From an uncultured Gammaproteobacteria bacterium (GTDB taxonomy: Bacteria; Pseudomonadota; Gammaproteobacteria; Pseudomonadales; Pseudohongiellaceae), in NCBI GenBank assembly GCA_913048385.1, contig CAJWVZ010000008.1, positions 1 to 64,000 on the forward strand: a stretch of DNA of 64,000 nt, given 5' to 3'. Below are positions 26,980 to 36,912 of this stretch, piece after piece (positions within the stretch are counted from its first letter, which is position 1; the number at the start of each line of letters is the position of its first letter). Both the position numbers and the translations under genes were made by a program. The notes below the pieces were generated by a model that was not told the DNA's origin, did not search any database, and saw only the letters and a list, made by a program, of their open reading frames with translations.

Positions 26980-29664
26980 CTATTTTTTTGTTGATGCCTT
27001 TCTTTTGGTTGGTTTCTTCTTAACTGTCTTTTTCTTTATTAAATCATCAACGACCCAGTTGCCATTTTGGTAAAAAGCTTTCCATCCAGTTGCTTTTTTT
27101 TCAACCTCCGACTGGAGATAGATTTCTGCCGTTTTTCTACTGAAACGCACAACTGTACTGAGCCCGTTAACATCCTCGACGGGACCTGAAAATAAAAAAC
27201 TATACTTTTCATCAATCTCTTTCTCATATGGAAGCAACTCTAATAAAAGAGGAGCCCTAATCTCTCTATTCTTAGGAAACTGACTTGCTGCTAAAAAGAG
27301 ACCAGATGCCCCATCCCGCAATACATAATGATCATCGACGGTCTCACATTTCAAGTCGGGCATTTGAACCGGATCCATTTTTGGTGGAGCAGCCTCCCCG
27401 TTTCTAAGAAGCTTCCTTGTGTTTGAGCAATCCTCACTGCTACACCCAAAATACTTACCAAAGCGTCCAGTTTTTAACTGCATGTCTTTCCCGCACTTGT
27501 CACATTCAATGATCGGACCGTCATACCCCCTTATCTTAAATTCACCCTGTTCTACCTCATAACCTGCACAATCTGGATTATTTCCACACACGTGCAACTT
27601 CCTCTGTTCATCAATTAAGTAGCTACTCATCGCAGTACCGCACATCGAGCAACGCTTCTTCTCTCGCAATAATCGATTTTCTTGCTCTTCAGCCTCCTCC
27701 TCCGAGTCAGTGCGAATAGCATCATCACCTGCAGTTAAATTCATAGTGTGCTTACATTGCTCTTTTTTAGGATTGCTGTAACCAGAGCACCCCAGAAAGA
27801 CCCCAGTCGATGCTGTTCGAAGCTGCATTAATCGCCCACATACCGAACAAGGTATATTAGTACCTGTCGGATCATTGGTTCTCATTCCACCATCTACAGA
27901 TTCTGCCTTGCGTAACTCTGCTGTAAAATTAGAATAAAATTCGTTTAACAGCTCTTTCCAGTTTTTTTCGCCCGAAGCAACCTCATCCAGCAATTCTTCC
28001 ATCTTTGCTGTGAACTCATAATCCATTAAATCCTCAAAGCTTTCTTGCAATCTATCTGCGACAATTTCGCCCATTTTCTTTGAATAAAAACGCTTGCTCT
28101 CAACCTCAGCATATCCTCTGTCTTGTATTGTCTGAATAATAGATGCATAAGTTGACGGCCTGCCAATAGCACGCTTCTCAAGCTCTTTTACAAGACTCGC
28201 CTCAGTAAACCGCGCTGGAGGTTTTGTAAAATTCTGAAAGGACTCAAGATTTATCAATTCTAATACATCTCCCTCACCCACCTCCGGAAGAGTTACATCT
28301 TCGTCCTTGGAGGGCATTACACTCAAATAACCTGGGAATTTCATGATCCTCCCTTTGATTCGTAACTCAAAAGCACCTGCCCCAATGGTCATACTTGAAC
28401 TTAAATATTCCGCTGGCTGCATCTGGCATGCAACGAAAAATTGCCAGATAAGCATGTAAAGTTTTACTGCGTCAGGATCCATATTACTCAACAGATTCGC
28501 ACTCATACGAACATCGGATGGACGTATAGCCTCATGGGCCTCTTGCGCACCGTCTTTCGAACTATAGTGAGTAGCTGAACTGGGGAGATATTCCTTGCCA
28601 AACTTTGTTTCGATATAGCTTCTGCATTGCAATATCGAGTCATTACTTAAGTGAGTTGAATCGGTGCGCATATAGGTAATATAACCAGCCTCGTATAGCC
28701 GCTGCGCCATCATCATCGTCTTCTTCACTCCAAATCCGAGCCGTGTGCTTGCAGCCTGTTGCAAAGTTGAAGTAATTAATGGAGGTCGTGGCTTCGAGGA
28801 TGTTGCTTTATCAACTTTTTTTAATACCTCAAACTGCGAGCTTTTAAGAATTTCTAACGCCGAATCTGTCTGAGCTTTGTTGTTAGGCCGAAAATTTTTA
28901 CCCTCAAATTTAGCAACTTGACAACGAAAGCTGTTCTCTCTATCCCCTTTATTTAGATTAGCAAAGACCTCCCAAAATTCGTCGGGCACAAAAGCTCGAA
29001 TTTCTCTTTCTCGCTCGACCACTAAACGGACCGCTACTGATTGCACCCGGCCTGCTGAGAGCCCACGTGCAACTTTTGCCCAAAGAAGTGGCGAAACCAT
29101 AAACCCGACCACCCTATCAAGAAATCTGCGGGCTTGCTGCGCTTCAACATAGCGCATGTCAAGCTCGCCAGGTGTGGAGAAAGCTTCTTCGACCGCCCTT
29201 TTTGTTATCTCATTAAAAACTACTCGCTTATAACGGGTCTCGTCACCCCCGATCGCTTCTTTTAAATGCCAGGCGATGGCCTCACCCTCGCGATCGAGAT
29301 CTGTCGCTAAAAAAATATGCTCTGCACTCTTAGCCAACTTTTGGAGCTCGGCAACAACTTTCTCCTTACCTGGGAGCACCTCATATCTCGCCTTCCAGTC
29401 GCTATCTGGATCAACGCCCATACGTTTAACAAGCTGCTCACGAGCTTTTTTCTTCTTATAAACAACCTTGTCTTCTGGACTTAACTTTCGGGTTATGGCC
29501 GCTGCAGCCGCTCGAGCTTTAACATCAATTGGCTTCGCGTTACCACTGGTTGGCAAATCTCGAATATGACCTACGCTTGACTTTACTACATAGTCAGGAC
29601 CCAGATACTTATTTATAGTTTTCGCCTTAGCAGGCGACTCCACGATCACAAGGGATTTCGACAT
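26980..29664 (-). CDS. topA: DNA topoisomerase I
   Basis: A type IA topoisomerase that relaxes negative supercoils. The Toprim domain starts [14 protein letters not shown], with acidic residues in [16 protein letters not shown]. The catalytic Tyr is in [14 protein letters not shown]. Three C-terminal zinc ribbons are visible (CSVCG, CSMCG and CDKCG, each with a distal Cys pair), followed by a Lys/Thr-rich tail. At 894 residues it is somewhat longer than E. coli TopA (865). The neighbouring lexA converges with it over 60 bases. A promoter candidate is at 29719-29746. Confidence 0.97.
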   Translation of the reverse strand: MSKSLVIVESPAKAKTINKYLGPDYVVKSSVGHIRDLPTSGNAKPIDVKARAAAAAITRKLSPEDKVVYKKKKAREQLVKRMGVDPDSDWKARYEVLPGKEKVVAELQKLAKSAEHIFLATDLDREGEAIAWHLKEAIGGDETRYKRVVFNEITKRAVEEAFSTPGELDMRYVEAQQARRFLDRVVGFMVSPLLWAKVARGLSAGRVQSVAVRLVVEREREIRAFVPDEFWEVFANLNKGDRENSFRCQVAKFEGKNFRPNNKAQTDSALEILKSSQFEVLKKVDKATSSKPRPPLITSTLQQAASTRLGFGVKKTMMMAQRLYEAGYITYMRTDSTHLSNDSILQCRSYIETKFGKEYLPSSATHYSSKDGAQEAHEAIRPSDVRMSANLLSNMDPDAVKLYMLIWQFFVACQMQPAEYLSSSMTIGAGAFELRIKGRIMKFPGYLSVMPSKDEDVTLPEVGEGDVLELINLESFQNFTKPPARFTEASLVKELEKRAIGRPSTYASIIQTIQDRGYAEVESKRFYSKKMGEIVADRLQESFEDLMDYEFTAKMEELLDEVASGEKNWKELLNEFYSNFTAELRKAESVDGGMRTNDPTGTNIPCSVCGRLMQLRTASTGVFLGCSGYSNPKKEQCKHTMNLTAGDDAIRTDSEEEAEEQENRLLREKKRCSMCGTAMSSYLIDEQRKLHVCGNNPDCAGYEVEQGEFKIRGYDGPIIECDKCGKDMQLKTGRFGKYFGCSSEDCSNTRKLLRNGEAAPPKMDPVQMPDLKCETVDDHYVLRDGASGLFLAASQFPKNREIRAPLLLELLPYEKEIDEKYSFLFSGPVEDVNGLSTVVRFSRKTAEIYLQSEVEKKATGWKAFYQNGNWVVDDLIKKKTVKKKPTKRKASTKK

Positions 29665-29718
29665 TTACACTATGTACTCTTCTTTAATATTAGATTGAGA
29701 CTCAAACTCCGCGCACAT

Positions 29719-29746
29719 ATTTAAAGATAATTATCTATCTCGTCAA
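29719..29746 (-). promoter_or_regulatory. Candidate promoter of topA
   Basis: On the minus strand TTGACG and TTAAAT are 16 bases apart; they match the sigma-70 consensus at 5 and 4 of 6 positions. Transcription would start about 48 bases before the topA ATG. Confidence 0.4.
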
Positions 29747-29805
29747 GCTTTCGACTACAAATAATTTAGTCAACAAAAACTCCGCCGTAAGAAAAACCCA
29801 TTCAA

Positions 29806-30846
29806 TTAAAGAGCTATTGGATGCACCCAATGACCAGGATCACATAAAATTCCGCTTTGGATTCCGACGAGTTTATCGTACAAGGACTGCATTATTGGCG
29901 TTTCAGGCGACCGACCGACATCATGCCATTCATCATCAAACCAGACTCTTTTTACGGGCGATAAAACAGCGGCTGTTCCGCACGCCGCCATCTCCACAAA
30001 ACTCTCAAATTCCTCTCTTAAGTCAATTGCGCGTTCTTCAACTTTTAAATTTAAATCAGTTTCTGCCAAAATCATTATTGAGCGCCGGGTAATGCTCGGC
30101 AAAATAGCATTTGATGCCGGAGTAACCAATGTATCACCGTCAATTAACACTAAGATATTTGCGGACCCAGCCTCATCAATAAAACGACGATCACGAGAAT
30201 CTAAATACAAAGCCTCATCAGCACCCAAAGCAATGGCATCCTTAGTTGCCAAAAGCCCAGCAGCATAATTTGCCCCTGCTTTATAGCTTCCAGTGCCTTG
30301 GGGCGCGGCACGATCATACTGCGAAACCGCTAGGCTTATTGAGCCCAAGCCTCCCTCACTGTAATACGGGCCTACGGGAGAACAAAAAACTCTGAATTCA
30401 AATTCCTCCGCAGGACGTAACCCGAGGTTCTCTCCAACACCAATCAACATCGGCCTTATATACAGGGAGGCTCCGGACCCGAAAGGCGGAACCCAGCGAT
30501 GATTTGCTCTCACAACCTGCTCCACTGCTTCTATGAACAAACCATCGGGGACGGACGGCATAAGAAGTCTTTCGGCCGTTCTTCGCATCCGTTCAGCGTT
30601 TAAATTTGGCCTGAACAAAAGAATTCTTCCGTCTTTTGCTGTTTGCGCCTTCATGCCCTCAAAGCATTGCTGCGCATAATGCAGAGCAGGAGCTCCTTCG
30701 CTGAGCTTTATAAAAGAATCTTCGACTAACCTTCCGACATCCCACTGACCGTTATCCCATTTTGCCCGAAATCTAAAATCAGTATTGCGATACTTAAATC
30801 CAATTTTAGCCCAATCCAAAGAGACTTTTTCACCGAGTTTGCTCAT
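29806..30846 (-). CDS. ilvE: Branched-chain amino acid aminotransferase
   Basis: A PLP enzyme of fold type IV that makes the last step of leucine, isoleucine and valine synthesis with glutamate as donor. The Schiff-base Lys is K189 in GTGSYKAGANYAAGLL. HYAQQCFEGMKA, LYIRPMLIGVGENLGL and EAGSANILVLIDGD are further family segments. The long N-terminus and 346 residues match the eukaryote-like BCAT subgroup rather than the ~310-residue E. coli IlvE. I chose the ATG at 30846, preceded in frame by TTG. It is divergent from tatD. Confidence 0.92.
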   Translation of the reverse strand: MSKLGEKVSLDWAKIGFKYRNTDFRFRAKWDNGQWDVGRLVEDSFIKLSEGAPALHYAQQCFEGMKAQTAKDGRILLFRPNLNAERMRRTAERLLMPSVPDGLFIEAVEQVVRANHRWVPPFGSGASLYIRPMLIGVGENLGLRPAEEFEFRVFCSPVGPYYSEGGLGSISLAVSQYDRAAPQGTGSYKAGANYAAGLLATKDAIALGADEALYLDSRDRRFIDEAGSANILVLIDGDTLVTPASNAILPSITRRSIMILAETDLNLKVEERAIDLREEFESFVEMAACGTAAVLSPVKRVWFDDEWHDVGRSPETPIMQSLYDKLVGIQSGILCDPGHWVHPIAL

Positions 30847-30995
30847 CAACTTACGTTTGCCTGTAGTTAAATTTTAAAAGTAGTATTATGTTCGATTCAC
30901 CTCATAAAAACTAGAAATTCTGTAGAACCTCCCCTCGCTCAGCACATCAGTTTCGGTTACCATTGTTACCAACTAATACGAAAGTTGTCATTCTT

Positions 30996-31802
30996 ATGAG
31001 CCTGATTGACATTGGTGCTAACCTCACCCATAGATCCTTCGAAAAAGACCTCTCTGACGTACTTGACAGAGCTAAAGCGGCGAATGTGTCGCACATTATC
31101 GTGACTGGAAGCGATTTAGAGAGCAGCATCGAGTCTACTCAATTAAGTAAGCAATCACCAAACTATCTCTCTGCGACCGCGGGTGTTCATCCCCACAACT
31201 CTAAAGATTGCAAAAATCAACACTGGGAAAAAATATCAGAGCTATGCTTAACCAGAGAAGTCGTAGCCGTGGGAGAATGTGGCTTGGACTACAATAGAAA
31301 CTTTTCTCCTCGCAAAATTCAACGAGAAATATTTCGTAAACATTTAGAACTTGCATCACAAATAAACAAGCCCTTGTTTTTACACCAAAGAGATGCCCAT
31401 GAAGACTTTTACAACTTATTAAGGGAATGTAGTTCAACTGACTTAAGCGGTGTTGTTCATTGCTTCACTGACTCAGAGAAAGCATTGCGCGACTACCTCG
31501 ATTTAGGATTGTTTATCGGAATAACCGGATGGATCTGTGACGATAAACGAGGTGAAGAGCTTCGGCGCATTGTCTCTTTTATACCCAAAGACCTGCTCCT
31601 GATCGAGACTGATGCGCCTTACTTACTTCCAAAAAATATAAGCCCTAAGCCAAATTCAAATCGGAATGAACCATGCTATCTGAATATTGTTGTTAGCATG
31701 ATTGCTGAATGCAGCAATCAGAGTAAAAGTGAAATAGCGCAGCAAACTCGTTTAAATGCTGCAAAATTATTTTCCTTACCCGCATTATTGAGCGCAGACT
31801 AA
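30996..31802 (+). CDS. tatD: TatD-family metal-dependent hydrolase
   Basis: A 268-residue TIM-barrel nuclease of the TatD family. IDIGANLTH at the start, STAGVHPH-like TAGVHPHNS, VAVGECGLDYNRNFS, LHQRDAHEDF, VVHCFTDSEKAL, FIGITGWICDDKRG and LIETDAPYLLP follow E. coli TatD closely, including the EG and DAP metal and catalytic motifs. E. coli TatD has 3'-5' exonuclease activity on DNA and RNA. An in-frame ATG at 30963 would add 11 residues; the start at 30996 fits the family better. Its last 4 bases overlap the convergent glutaredoxin-like gene. No tatABC genes are nearby. Confidence 0.93.
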   Translation: MSLIDIGANLTHRSFEKDLSDVLDRAKAANVSHIIVTGSDLESSIESTQLSKQSPNYLSATAGVHPHNSKDCKNQHWEKISELCLTREVVAVGECGLDYNRNFSPRKIQREIFRKHLELASQINKPLFLHQRDAHEDFYNLLRECSSTDLSGVVHCFTDSEKALRDYLDLGLFIGITGWICDDKRGEELRRIVSFIPKDLLLIETDAPYLLPKNISPKPNSNRNEPCYLNIVVSMIAECSNQSKSEIAQQTRLNAAKLFSLPALLSAD

Positions 31803-32053
31803 TCCTCAGCCTCAACAAATTTCATAAGCATATTCTCGTCGAAAGGCCAGCCTAATTCCTTATCCAAATTAAGATTCCGTAACACCGGAATTCGAATCCC
31901 ATACGTTTCCACCAATCCAGGGTCGTTAGAGATATCTATTGATTTGATCGAAAATGCTGGTGATTTTTTTTGCAAAGATTGAATCAATGAAAGCGCCGCC
32001 TCGCACAAATGGCATCCGCTTGTAGTGTAAAAAAGAAAATTGCCCTCACTCAA
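31799..32053 (-). CDS. Glutaredoxin-like DUF836 family protein
   Basis: An 84-residue thioredoxin-fold protein with the redox motif C14-H-L-C17 after FLFYTTSG, and the cis-Pro region GIRIPVLRN. Such proteins are usually annotated glutaredoxin-like (DUF836). It follows pyrD by 2 bases, the same arrangement known from other gammaproteobacteria. The only plausible start is a TTG at 32053 with AAGGGA upstream, so expression may be low. The redox partner is unknown. Confidence 0.82.
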   Translation of the reverse strand: MSEGNFLFYTTSGCHLCEAALSLIQSLQKKSPAFSIKSIDISNDPGLVETYGIRIPVLRNLNLDKELGWPFDENMLMKFVEAED

Positions 32054-32055
32054 TC

Positions 32056-33078
32056 TTAAGGTTCCCTTAAAATCTTCAGGATATCATCGATTAGCCTAGG
32101 ACCTTGATAAACAAAGCCCGAATAGATCTGCAACAGGTCTGCACCTGCGGCAATCCTCTCCTTGGCATCATTACCATTCATAATCCCACCTACACCGATA
32201 AGAGACACCTTATTTCCAACGATCTTCTTTATTTCTTTCAGCATTAAACATGCCGATCTCGTCAAAGGCGCACCGCTCAGCCCGCCAGCCTCAGTGGAAA
32301 ACTTCGCACCTTGAACCGCGCTCTTATCAATAGTTGTATTGGTCGCAATAATTCCATCGATATCATGATTAAGAATATTCTCACAACATATCCCTAACTC
32401 TGTTGGATTTAAATCTGGAGCAAGCTTTACCGCCAACGGAACATATTTACCACTCGTTGCGAGAGTTAATTGTTGGTTTTTCAATTGCTCTAGAAGCTTA
32501 GCCAGCTGATCACCATATTGCAGCTCTCTAAGCCCAGGCGTATTTGGAGAGGATATATTAATACTTATATAATCAGCAGACGAATAACCTAATTTCAAGC
32601 AATATAAATAATCTTCAACCGCCTTTTCTATGGGCGTGTTTAAATTTTTCCCTATATTTAATCCAATAATTGGGGTCTCCTTACATAAAGCAATTCTTTC
32701 CAGAGCATGATCGATACCCTTATTGTTAAAGCCCATTCTGTTAAGAATTGCATTGTGATCCTGAAGCCGAAACATCCTTGGAGGCGGGTTACCCGGCTGC
32801 GCTCTCGGGGTCAGCGTGCCGAGTTCCAAAAAAGAAAAACCTAGAGCACTTAACCCGTCGATAAAATCACCGTTCTTATCAAGCCCCGCAGCAAGCCCTA
32901 CCGGATGCGCAAACTTAAGGCCCATTACGTTTACGGACTCGTCTTGTAGGCTTGCCTTTGTGGATAGACTTCCTAGCAAACCAAGCTTGTAAGCAAGATC
33001 AATCCCCCGCAAACTAAAATTATGAGCATTTTCTGCAGAGAGACTGAAAAGAAATTTTCTGAGAGCTGAATAAAACAT
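32056..33078 (-). CDS. pyrD: Dihydroorotate dehydrogenase (quinone), class 2
   Basis: PyrD oxidises dihydroorotate to orotate in pyrimidine synthesis, passing electrons through FMN to membrane quinone. The N-terminal amphipathic region (ALRKFLFSLSAENAHNFSL) is the class 2 membrane and quinone tunnel segment. FMN and substrate motifs include VGLAAGLDKNGDFID, LELGTLTPRAQPGNPPPR, ISINISSPNTPGLR with the catalytic Ser, IATNTTI and LIGVGGI. The 340 residues match E. coli (336). It is transcribed away from the moxR operon over 282 bases. Confidence 0.96.
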   Translation of the reverse strand: MFYSALRKFLFSLSAENAHNFSLRGIDLAYKLGLLGSLSTKASLQDESVNVMGLKFAHPVGLAAGLDKNGDFIDGLSALGFSFLELGTLTPRAQPGNPPPRMFRLQDHNAILNRMGFNNKGIDHALERIALCKETPIIGLNIGKNLNTPIEKAVEDYLYCLKLGYSSADYISINISSPNTPGLRELQYGDQLAKLLEQLKNQQLTLATSGKYVPLAVKLAPDLNPTELGICCENILNHDIDGIIATNTTIDKSAVQGAKFSTEAGGLSGAPLTRSACLMLKEIKKIVGNKVSLIGVGGIMNGNDAKERIAAGADLLQIYSGFVYQGPRLIDDILKILREP

Positions 33079-33271
33079 CGCGCGTTACCAAATTCCCGTT
33101 ACAACAAATATTTTCTGATACACAGTATACTGCTCAATTCTAACAAAATCTGTTCCAAAAAAATTAGTTCGGAAGCATTACCTAGACATCTACCACCAAA
33201 CAGTTAAAATCCGATCTGTTCTTCAACTGGGATGAGTCGTCACCCTTATCCGGTTTCGTACAGAAACGTCC

Positions 33272-33296
33272 AAAGTCAAGGACTTTAGATAAGTCC
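33272..33296 (+). promoter_or_regulatory. Two mutually exclusive hairpins upstream of moxR
   Basis: AAAGTC (33272-33277) can pair with GACTTT (33281-33286), or GGACTT (33280-33285) can pair with AAGTCC (33291-33296). The two stems share the same central strand and cannot form together. A further 5-bp hairpin, GTTTC/GAAAC, lies at 33253-33267. All are 65-110 bases before the start of the operon. They may be a leader switch or chance; there is no T-run to make a terminator. Confidence 0.35.
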
Positions 33297-33360
33297 AACA
33301 AAACGCAAGATGGCGTAATTTTGAGCTTGCTCCAATAAAATTTATAAGAGAAGTAGCACT

Positions 33361-34320
33361 ATGAGTCAAAGATCGGTAGTAACAGAATTAAGAACTTGGT
33401 TAGGACAACAAATCATTGGTCAAGAAAGGCTTGTAGACAGAATTCTAATCGCACTTTTAGCTGATGGTCACCTACTAGTCGAAGGCGCGCCGGGTTTAGC
33501 AAAAACCAAGGCCATAAAAGACCTATCTAGGGGCGTTGAAGGTGATTTTCATCGAATCCAATTTACACCGGATCTCTTACCCAGCGATATTACAGGTACC
33601 GAGGTTTATCGTCCGGAAGATGGGTCTTTCCGGTTTCAAAAAGGGCCGATTTTTCACAATTTGGTCTTGGCTGACGAAATTAATCGAGCTCCGGCCAAGG
33701 TGCAATCTGCACTCTTAGAAGCTATGGCAGAACATCAGGTCAGTGTGGGACGCGAGTCGTTTGCCCTGCCCCCCCTCTTTTTAGTGATGGCGACACAGAA
33801 CCCCATAGAGCAAGAAGGGACTTATCCCTTGCCAGAGGCACAATTAGACAGATTCTTAATGCACGTCACAGTCGATTACCCTGCGGTAGAAGCTGAGCGA
33901 TCCATTCTTCAACTTGTGAGGAATGAAGCTGCTAATAAGGAGCCTGAGTCACCGAAAGAGCTCTCTCAGGACGCACTATTCCAAGCAAGACAAGAAATTC
34001 TCGCTATGCACATGGCGCCAGAGGTAGAGGAGTATATCGTCCAATTGATAATGGCGACGAGAACACCAGAAAATTATGGTGACGACTTAGAAGGATGGCT
34101 TGAATACGGAGCAAGTCCTCGCGGCACAATATCACTGGATCGGTGTGCTCGAGCGCACGCATGGATTCAAGGTCGAGACTTCGTAAGCCCTGATGATATC
34201 CAAGAAATTATTTTTGATGTGCTTCGACATCGAATATTACTTAGTTTTGAGGCTGAGGCTGGTGGCATAACCCCAGATCAAGTAATAGACGAGATCAGAA
34301 AGCGCGTGCCGTCTGCGTAG
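33361..34320 (+). CDS. MoxR-family AAA+ ATPase
   Basis: A 319-residue AAA+ ATPase of the MoxR group. Walker A is EGAPGLAKT, Walker B VLADEINRAP, sensor 1 MATQNPIEQEGTYPLPEAQL, and arginine-finger and sensor 2 residues lie near ASPRGTISLDRCARAHA. MoxR ATPases act as chaperones that load or assemble VWA-domain partners; the VWA genes follow directly. GAGAAG lies 7 bases before the ATG. It opens a six-gene operon that ends at 40471. The related Bacteroides/Francisella Bat systems are linked to envelope stress tolerance, though the mechanism is unresolved. Confidence 0.93.
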   Translation: MSQRSVVTELRTWLGQQIIGQERLVDRILIALLADGHLLVEGAPGLAKTKAIKDLSRGVEGDFHRIQFTPDLLPSDITGTEVYRPEDGSFRFQKGPIFHNLVLADEINRAPAKVQSALLEAMAEHQVSVGRESFALPPLFLVMATQNPIEQEGTYPLPEAQLDRFLMHVTVDYPAVEAERSILQLVRNEAANKEPESPKELSQDALFQARQEILAMHMAPEVEEYIVQLIMATRTPENYGDDLEGWLEYGASPRGTISLDRCARAHAWIQGRDFVSPDDIQEIIFDVLRHRILLSFEAEAGGITPDQVIDEIRKRVPSA

Positions 34321-34343
34321 CACAAAAAGAAATAGGGCTTGGC

Positions 34344-35318
34344 GTGATTACATCAAAAAATGACAGCACTGATGAACGCTTCCGGCTAAGAGGAGCAACG
34401 GTCTCGCTCAACGAGCTGCTGCTCCAACGCCATGCGGCAAAAACGTTAGAGTACCCAGCCAACACCCACTCGATCGCTGGCATCTCAGGCATTCATCTAT
34501 CTAAAATAAGAGGTAGAGGGATAGACTTTGAAGAATTTAGACCATATCAATCCGGCGACGACATACGTTTAATCGACTGGAGAGCCACAGCCAGAACCGG
34601 TAGAGCCGTCACTAAAGTATTCCGGGAGGAACGAGAACGACCGGTAATCATTGCTGTCGACCAAACCCACAACATGTACTTTGGCAGTCAAACAGCGTTT
34701 AAGTCAGTAGTGGCCGCGCAAGCTGCAGCTCTTTTATGCTGGCGAGCGCTTGATAATGGCGATCGCGTTGGCGGCTTAGTTTTCTCAGATAACGCATCAG
34801 CACTGATTCGCCCACGGCGAAGTCGGTTATCGTCGCTACATTTATTAAATAAAATAACTGAATATAATCAGAATATTAGAGATTTTTATCTAGAATCTAG
34901 GTTAGATAATTCTTCTAGTCTCTCACCAAGCCTTTCCTCCGCCCTGAGTGGAATCCGACGAATCACCAAACCCGGAAGCACGCTCTATGTTGTATCTGAT
35001 TTTGCTAACCTCGATCAATTAGCATTAGACTATCTCAAGCAACTCGCGCGGAGTAACAATGTAGTCGCCGTTATGGTTTATGACGCTCTCGAACAGAATC
35101 TTCCTGTTCCGGGAATGTATGGAATCACGGATGGCGTTTTAAAAGGTTCACTTAATACACACAATAAACAAATACGTGAGCGCTACAATTCTAAATTTAT
35201 TGTAAAAATGAACTCTCTCAAGTCTGATTTTGATGAAATGAAGATTCGGCTTATGACGCTGCGAACCAATCAATTAGTTGTAGAGCAAGTAAGGCAATGG
35301 ATAGTCAAGAACTACTAA
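34344..35318 (+). CDS. DUF58 domain protein of a MoxR/Bat operon
   Basis: A 324-residue DUF58 protein. The family core FEEFRPYQSGDDIRLIDWRATARTGRAVTKVF is visible (residues about 67-98), followed by a VWA-like fold with VIIAVDQTHNMYFG replacing the usual DxSxS metal site. No membrane segments are seen. The start is a GTG at 34344 with AGGGCT upstream. It overlaps the DUF4381 gene by 22 bases, so translation is coupled. The role is presumed to be a partner of the MoxR ATPase. Confidence 0.88.
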   Translation: MITSKNDSTDERFRLRGATVSLNELLLQRHAAKTLEYPANTHSIAGISGIHLSKIRGRGIDFEEFRPYQSGDDIRLIDWRATARTGRAVTKVFREERERPVIIAVDQTHNMYFGSQTAFKSVVAAQAAALLCWRALDNGDRVGGLVFSDNASALIRPRRSRLSSLHLLNKITEYNQNIRDFYLESRLDNSSSLSPSLSSALSGIRRITKPGSTLYVVSDFANLDQLALDYLKQLARSNNVVAVMVYDALEQNLPVPGMYGITDGVLKGSLNTHNKQIRERYNSKFIVKMNSLKSDFDEMKIRLMTLRTNQLVVEQVRQWIVKNY

Positions 35319-35854
35319 ACCAATTAGCGGACATCCGGCTCCCCGGTGAGATTGGTCTTTGGCCGCCTGCACTTGGGTGGTGGATCTTACTCGCAATTCT
35401 CTTAGTCGCCCTATACGGTGTCTTGACCGCCTATTTAAAACGTAGAGCCCTCCAATACTCCCTCAACGCCGCACTCGGGGAACTCAGTAGCTCCTTCGAC
35501 AATTGGCGCTCGGCAGCCCCCGAGAGCAAAACAAACGCGACGCTCGAATATGTTAACACTAGCAATACAATTTTACGGAGAGTAGCCTTAGCGAATGCAA
35601 CCCACAAAGAAAGCATCGCATCCCTAACGGGAGAGGCATGGATCGCGTTTATTCGCTCTGAAGGAGACAGCAGGATGCTATCAGAGGAAATTGCCTTAGC
35701 CTTAAGCCAGGGTCGATTTCAACAAAGTCTAAATATAGATACCGAAGCGTTGCGCTCGTTTTGCGCTAGTTGGATAACATCGATGTACATAACAAACAAA
35801 CATAACAAAAACCCGCTTGAGAACTCGAGCATCAAAAACCCAAGGAACCAATAA
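35297..35854 (+). CDS. DUF4381 membrane protein of a MoxR/Bat operon
   Basis: A 185-residue protein with a short N-terminal LADIRLPGEIGLWPPALGWW segment, then one membrane helix (IAILLVALYGVL region, about 30-50) and a soluble tail with helical character. The pattern is that of DUF4381, found between DUF58 and VWA genes in gammaproteobacterial Bat operons. It overlaps both neighbours (22 bases upstream, 1 base downstream). No reaction is known. Confidence 0.85.
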   Translation: MDSQELLNQLADIRLPGEIGLWPPALGWWILLAILLVALYGVLTAYLKRRALQYSLNAALGELSSSFDNWRSAAPESKTNATLEYVNTSNTILRRVALANATHKESIASLTGEAWIAFIRSEGDSRMLSEEIALALSQGRFQQSLNIDTEALRSFCASWITSMYITNKHNKNPLENSSIKNPRNQ

Positions 35855-36912
35855 TGCTCGAATTTATTTGGCCGTGGGCTTTTGCGCTGCTCCCACTGCC
35901 ATACTTAATCAATCGACTAATGCGTCCAGCACCGCGACAGGATGCCGCTCTTTATGTCCCATTCTTCCAAAACTTATCTAACCTTGGTTCTGACAATGAA
36001 ACCTTAATCAACGGTCGCTTTCTCACGACCATATGTTGCATTCTGATATGGATATTGATTGTTATTGCATCTTCTCGGCCGCAATGGCTCGGAGACCCAG
36101 TTCAGCTGCCGTCAACCGGGCGTGACCTTATGCTCTCAGTCGACATTTCGGGCTCAATGGAAGCTCAGGATATGGTCGTCGGTAATCGTCAAGTTTCAAG
36201 AATTGAAGTAGTTAAGGCTGTTGTTGGGGACTTTGTGGAACGTAGAGAAGGAGATCGCCTCGGTTTAATTTTGTTTGCAGCCCACGCATACATACAGGCT
36301 CCTCTGACATTTGATCGCGAAACCGTCGGTACTCTTCTTGCAGAGGCTGACATCGGCATAATCGAGGAATCTGCGACAGCTATCGGGGACGCTATTGGAC
36401 TTGGAATTATTCACTTAAGAAATAGGCCTGAAAACAGTAGAGTCCTCATACTTTTGACTGACGGAGTCAATAATGCCGGTGCAATGTCACCTGAGCAGGC
36501 TGGAAAACTCGCAGAAATCGAAAGCATTAAGGTCTACACAATCGGAATCGGCGCGGATCAGGTGGTCCAACGAAGTTTTTTTGGCTCTCGGGCCATCAAT
36601 CCATCTGCAGAACTTGACGAAGAGGTGCTTACCCAAATCGCCGAATCAACAGGTGGACGATATTTCCGAGCAAGAAATGTTAACGATTTAGTCTCTATTT
36701 ACGAGGAACTCGATCGCTTGGAAACGATAGAGCAAGACGAACAGACGTATCGCCCAACAAAGGTATTGTTCTATTGGCCCCTTGGAACTGCACTAATAAT
36801 TAGTTTTGTTCTGACTTTACTTCAAACCCCTTGGAGAAGGCTTCAGCGAACCGGGACTGTCGTGGATCCCGATGATTTGGAAGATTCAGTGGTGTTGGGG
36901 GATATTAAGTAA
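35854..36912 (+). CDS. VWA domain membrane protein (BatA-like)
   Basis: A 352-residue protein with N-terminal hydrophobic segments (about 1-18 and 55-75), a von Willebrand A domain with intact metal site (SVDISGSMEAQD, later LILLTDGVNNAG), and a C-terminal membrane helix (about 306-328). The VWA domain therefore faces the periplasm, anchored at both ends. AAGGAAC precedes the ATG, which overlaps the previous stop. The MoxR-VWA pairing suggests metal-dependent protein assembly or an envelope stress function. Confidence 0.9.
   Translation: MLEFIWPWAFALLPLPYLINRLMRPAPRQDAALYVPFFQNLSNLGSDNETLINGRFLTTICCILIWILIVIASSRPQWLGDPVQLPSTGRDLMLSVDISGSMEAQDMVVGNRQVSRIEVVKAVVGDFVERREGDRLGLILFAAHAYIQAPLTFDRETVGTLLAEADIGIIEESATAIGDAIGLGIIHLRNRPENSRVLILLTDGVNNAGAMSPEQAGKLAEIESIKVYTIGIGADQVVQRSFFGSRAINPSAELDEEVLTQIAESTGGRYFRARNVNDLVSIYEELDRLETIEQDEQTYRPTKVLFYWPLGTALIISFVLTLLQTPWRRLQRTGTVVDPDDLEDSVVLGDIK

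Noticed and set aside
33321-33348. TTGAGC-16 bases-TATAAG as a promoter for moxR
   Set aside because: Transcription would begin about 5 bases before the ATG and would exclude the GAGAAG ribosome site, so a more distant promoter is likelier.
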